64,000 bases of DNA from Polytrichum commune (lineage: Eukaryota; Streptophyta; Polytrichopsida; Polytrichales; Polytrichaceae), in contig OX485803.1 of the NCBI GenBank assembly GCA_950295325.1, positions 19,282,001 through 19,346,000 of the forward strand, written 5' to 3'. Made by a program: the position numbers and the translations under genes. The number at the start of each line of letters is the position of its first letter. The first letter of the stretch is position 1. Below are positions 60,285 through 64,000 of the stretch, piece after piece. Under the pieces are notes generated by a model that was not told the DNA's origin, ran no database searches, and worked only from the letters and a program-made list of their open reading frames with translations.

Positions 60285-62147
60285 TAAGGAGCCCTTCCTT
60301 CCGCCACATGTCATCAAGGAACCATTGAACGCAAGGACTCTGAATTTGACTGCAGGAGGCCACCTTACGTCTTGTTTGAACTTTTGTCGTTTTACTTCTT
60401 TTCTTTTCTATTTTTCATTGAGATCCAAAACACCCTTTAATGAACTTACTTTTAGACTCGAGATTGGATCTGAGTATGAAGATTAGTTTTTAAACTAGGG
60501 GAAGCATTTTCCTTGAGTTGGATCGGCAGAGATTCGGCATGAAAGTGATGCCACACTAGCGGCACTTCATATTTTTCATACCTATGACATGGACCCCAAC
60601 ATAGAGTACTTTGGATCCCTCTTTCTAGTCTCAACCAATAGAATCGCTCCAGTTTTGACTTTTAGGGGTCTTGGACCCAAGGATAAACCCTTCATAAGCT
60701 TATTTCATGTGTTCTCAAGAGAAACGATCAAATCATGTACTGAAATAGAGAAATGAGACATGAGAAAAAGAGGAAAAATCCTTGACCAAATGTTTATTTA
60801 AAGGTCCGAACATGGGAGAGACAAGCTATATAGATTATACAAAGACATTGAAACGTGGAAGTTCTTGTATTTTCACTCTCTATCCTGACCATTTAAATGA
60901 TAACTTTAACACCTTGACCGATGTTGGATCAATGTTGTCATTTTGGGGTATAAATGATGAAGGAAATTATTGTTTTCATTAAAACATTGAACCCTTGTTA
61001 CAAGTGTTGTGGGTTGGGAATGAATTGAGATTTGTGTTGGATTCATACTCTCGAGACCTTCCTTGGACTAAGTTACATTTAGTGTTGGTGACCCCCGCCT
61101 TAGTGGAGCTTGGAACATGTTCCAATGATGACCACCCTTATAGTGGCGCTCTAGCAACCTCCCCCAACCAATGATACTTCCATGTTTTCGGATTGTTAAG
61201 GTAGATGGGTCTTAAAATGGTTACTTTTTCCAACTAGCCCACTTCTCCTAGGACATGAAACATGTGATTAGTATAAGATGGTTAGTAAATCCAAATCAAG
61301 ATCGTAGCCACTTTCCTTGTAATTTTTTAGATTCATATAATTATCTTTTTTATTATCAAAGTGAAGATTTTCATGTTTGTTAAATGGTCGTACAAATCCC
61401 CTAATTAAGTTGATTATTGAACCTACAATGGTTATCATAGTTTGAGCACATAAGGTCGAGGCATCCATTGTCAACCACGTCCATTTAACCCCTCGCTAGG
61501 GTCATGTAATGCCAACATAGATGAGATCTCTGCTTTTTAGGCGAACAAAGTTAAAGTTTATGTGATGGCAGCTTGTGACTGATTACCCTTATAAGAAGTT
61601 TGACAATCGTCGTAGCCAAGGAGTAGCATCGAGATGAGCGGTCATTGGTTAGCCTATAGATCAACTACGTGTAACCCTAAAATTTAGACTTCAAATTTTG
61701 TAGCAATTTTTATATTCATGATTTTTTTTATAAAGAAAGCCATTCTCCTTAGAATTTGTTTCTCTTCAGAAGAAAAATAATTCCCCACTATTACTCCTCC
61801 TAAACATATGCAAACTCTCTTATTTTAGGTGTCCAATTAAGATCATGTCTACCTTCTCAAAGAAGGAGTATGAATGTCCAACTCGTGGCCTTGGATATGA
61901 GGGTGTCAAGGGGGAGCCAATTACTAAGCTTCACCATATGAACCTTATGGCAGGACACAGGTGTCCCATAATACATCGGTTAAACCCTAAATCCGTGTCA
62001 ATGTCAAATATGGTTAGTTGAAGGGGATCAAAGTAGCGTTGAGATTATCTCAACGTCATGTACACGCTCTTGTGTTTAGAGTTGGTTTATGTTTCTAATC
62101 ACTGACTATATAATGTAGTGACCCAGAAGCTCCCAACTACAATAAAT
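60285..62147. other. Gene-free stretch, nothing identified
   Basis: Short frames (for example 60,782-60,982 on the plus strand) have no recognisable domain. No RNA gene or repeat family was recognised. Confidence 0.4.
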
Positions 62148-62399
62148 AGTCTTAATACCGTGTGCCACAATAATTTTCTAGAGCCCATGTCAGTATTCAG
62201 GATGAGAGTTATCATGGTCCACATCAATTCTCGACCTACAAGAAACTTCTAATAGAAAATTAATGTGGATGATTGTTTCATTTTCTGCTCCTTTTGTCCT
62301 ACAACTAGTATTCAATGTGTTGGTCGAAATTCTTCATGACACCTTTTCAAGAAAACTGGTGTGGCCCACGTTAATTTCCCATCCACACTAATAGGACTA
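62148..62399 (-). mobile_element. MITE family D, copy 3 (reverse)
   Basis: The left end is TAGTCTTAATACCG and the right end is CACACTAATAGGACTA, an imperfect inverted repeat. The body contains the reverse complement of the 6,340 copy ('caatgtgttggtcg', 'gtggcccacgttaatttcc'). Confidence 0.65.
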
Positions 62400-63044
62400 C
62401 TTAGTGTAGTTTTCAAGTGGCCCTGATGCAGTGTCTCACAAATGGATTTAGGATCACATTACACTAGAACTTCAGACCCTTGATTTGTGATATACAAACC
62501 ATGTGATTGGTCAAGAAGTTGGAGACGATCCATGTTCACTTTATCACATCTCCTTGAAGGCCTGAGGGACCAAAGAAAAGAATTTCGAACGAATGAAAAT
62601 TCTACATGGCATCCTAGATGGCCATAAGTGGATAATGATTCATGGTCTACCATATATTGCATTAGGCTTATAATAAATAAATAAATAAACGTGTTTAATG
62701 CAAACCAAGGGTCATGCCAATTGACTAAATTGCCAGTGGCTCCTAGAATTGTTATATTGTCATGATGGGGACCAAAACCCAACCATATGTTGAGGTCCTT
62801 CAACATGGTCCTATTTCACTTTACATTGAGATTTTATTGGGAAAGGTCTAAACTTACATACATATATAGTTATTTGATTCAACACTAGATGCATATAATT
62901 ATTTTATATTTATCACAGTATATCAATAAACAAACAAGGTAAGTAGGTTTGGGTTGTGGTTTGATGTCTCATCTAAGGTACTAAGGCCTCAAAGTAACAC
63001 ATGTCCAATAGTGACACCTCCTTTGCATCCCTAACCTAAAGCCA
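62400..63044. other. Gene-free stretch, probable degraded family A-like element
   Basis: A minus-strand frame at 62,459-62,806 overlaps sequence that vaguely follows family A order ('ggtctgagggacc'-type, 'ctacatggcatcctagatgg', 'atgattcatggtc'), so it is more likely an old MITE than a gene. Confidence 0.35.
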
Positions 63045-63500
63045 CACTAAATATGATATTTAGTGTCACCAATTCTAATTGTCTTGTTCAATACTAATTG
63101 TAAACGGTGGTATAGTGTCACCAACACTAAATGTTGAACCAACATTATTTGTCATTCCTTGGGATTTTTTGGGGGTGATTATAGATTTACAGTGTTGCAA
63201 TTACTGTCACTTACTAAGTGATTTATCATCCAAATTTCAATCATGCATGACAATATTTCATCACAAGTTGTTGACAAGAGAAGGTAGGGTTTTGGCCAAT
63301 GGATGAACTCATCCATCATCCATCATCTATGACAACATTTGATCACTTATTTATAAGAAGTGTTCTAAAAAAATTACCATAGTGAAATATTATTCATTAA
63401 TTAATTACTTCTAATATTCTATTCTATTTTAATCATGATGAAACACAAATAGTGTGGGCCACATAATTATGATGTATCATAATTAGTGTCATTGTTACCA
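63045..63500. mobile_element. Degraded family S element, copy 2
   Basis: Shares 'gtcattccttg', 'gttgcaattactgtcactta', 'catccaaatttcaatcat' and 'gcatgaca' with about 20,640-20,830. No coding potential. Confidence 0.5.
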
Positions 63501-63613
63501 AAGAACATTGCCAACACCAAACGGGAGTGAGGACAACATGACAACCAACACCGGAGCGGGAGTCAAGGCATGGACCCAACATCACAAGGGTAAAGGCCCG
63601 GTTATTAAACTAA

Positions 63614-63735
63614 TATGCGATTTTATAAGGCGATTTAAGATTAGCGATTATACAAGGCAATTTAAGATTAGATGTTTTGTTAGTCAATTTAAGATTGGCG
63701 AATTAGTAAGCCAATTAAGATTAGTAGGCCACTTC
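63614..63735. repeat. Short tandem repeat, unit about 27-30 bp, four copies
   Basis: 'ggcgatttaagattagcgat', 'ggcaatttaagattagatgt', 'gtcaatttaagattggcgaa' and 'gccaattaagattagtaggc' follow one another. A plus-strand frame across it encodes a repetitive FKI-type peptide and is not considered a gene. The remaining 63,736-64,000 shows nothing recognisable. Confidence 0.8.
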
Positions 63736-64000
63736 AAAGACATTTGGAATTTGTAAGTTCTATATTGATTTAGTCATTCTTGGGTCACTTAGATAATTCA
63801 TAGGCCACCTAGGTAAAGTAATGGGAGGTGGAAGAAAATGGAGGTCAAGAAATGAGTTCTTCGCAATTCCCACAAATCTCCCACACACTTACATAATGCA
63901 AAGATAGATTTTAGATTACAATCTACTATATTTTGAGGATGAAGGATATGTGCTCTCAATTGAGGATTTTAGTGGGCATTCTTCACATACTTCAAGAAAA

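Noticed and set aside
62459-62806. 115-codon minus-strand frame
   Set aside because: The underlying DNA loosely follows family A MITE order and no protein domain is visible.

Overview
The window looks like nuclear DNA of a land plant. The evidence is a set of intron-split genes with GT-AG junctions whose spliced products are clearly plant-type: a CFIm25 cleavage factor, a U1-C snRNP protein, a plastid-targeted-looking Lin0512-family protein and a plant penta-EF-hand calcium sensor. There is also a single exon resembling the second EF hand of the plant vacuolar two-pore channel TPC1. Short introns, an intronless EF-hand gene, abundant (CT)n/(GA)n microsatellites and many small inverted-repeat elements would suit a bryophyte, possibly a liverwort, but the sequence alone does not prove that placement.

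Layout. Bases 1 to about 32,600 hold no gene I can support. This half is a mosaic of non-autonomous DNA transposons (several families with terminal inverted repeats, three with clean 3-bp TTA/TAA or TGA target duplications), decayed LINE fragments carrying RNase H coding, minisatellites (5.0-5.6 kb and 25.9-26.9 kb), microsatellites, and an AG-rich 1.95-kb insertion at 15.8-17.7 kb. From 32,683 to 36,347 lies the seven-exon CFIm25 gene on the minus strand; its first intron has grown by tandem duplication. A decayed LINE follows (36.8-38.9 kb), then about 5 kb of gene-free DNA.

The gene-rich part is 43.7-59.1 kb. The PEF calcium sensor (44,526-45,323, plus strand, one exon) sits behind about four tandem copies of a 185-240-bp leader unit. 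A repeat-rich stretch follows, with the orphan TPC-like exon and three tandem units of roughly 480-565 bp that run into an unrecognised gene encoding about 319 residues (48,927-49,886, plus). Two minus-strand genes follow: Lin0512-family (51,920-54,727, four exons) and U1-C (56,015-59,121, six exons). Both carry the same family of intronic inverted-repeat elements. From 59.4 kb to the end the window returns to transposon debris.

Functionally, CFIm25 (poly(A)-site choice) and U1-C (5' splice-site recognition, and in animals U1-dependent suppression of premature polyadenylation) both act in pre-mRNA 3'-end and intron definition. The sequence gives no sign that they are co-regulated, and the other genes appear unrelated. 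Exon boundaries were worked out by hand from splice-site dinucleotides, reading-frame continuity and family conservation. No database search was possible.
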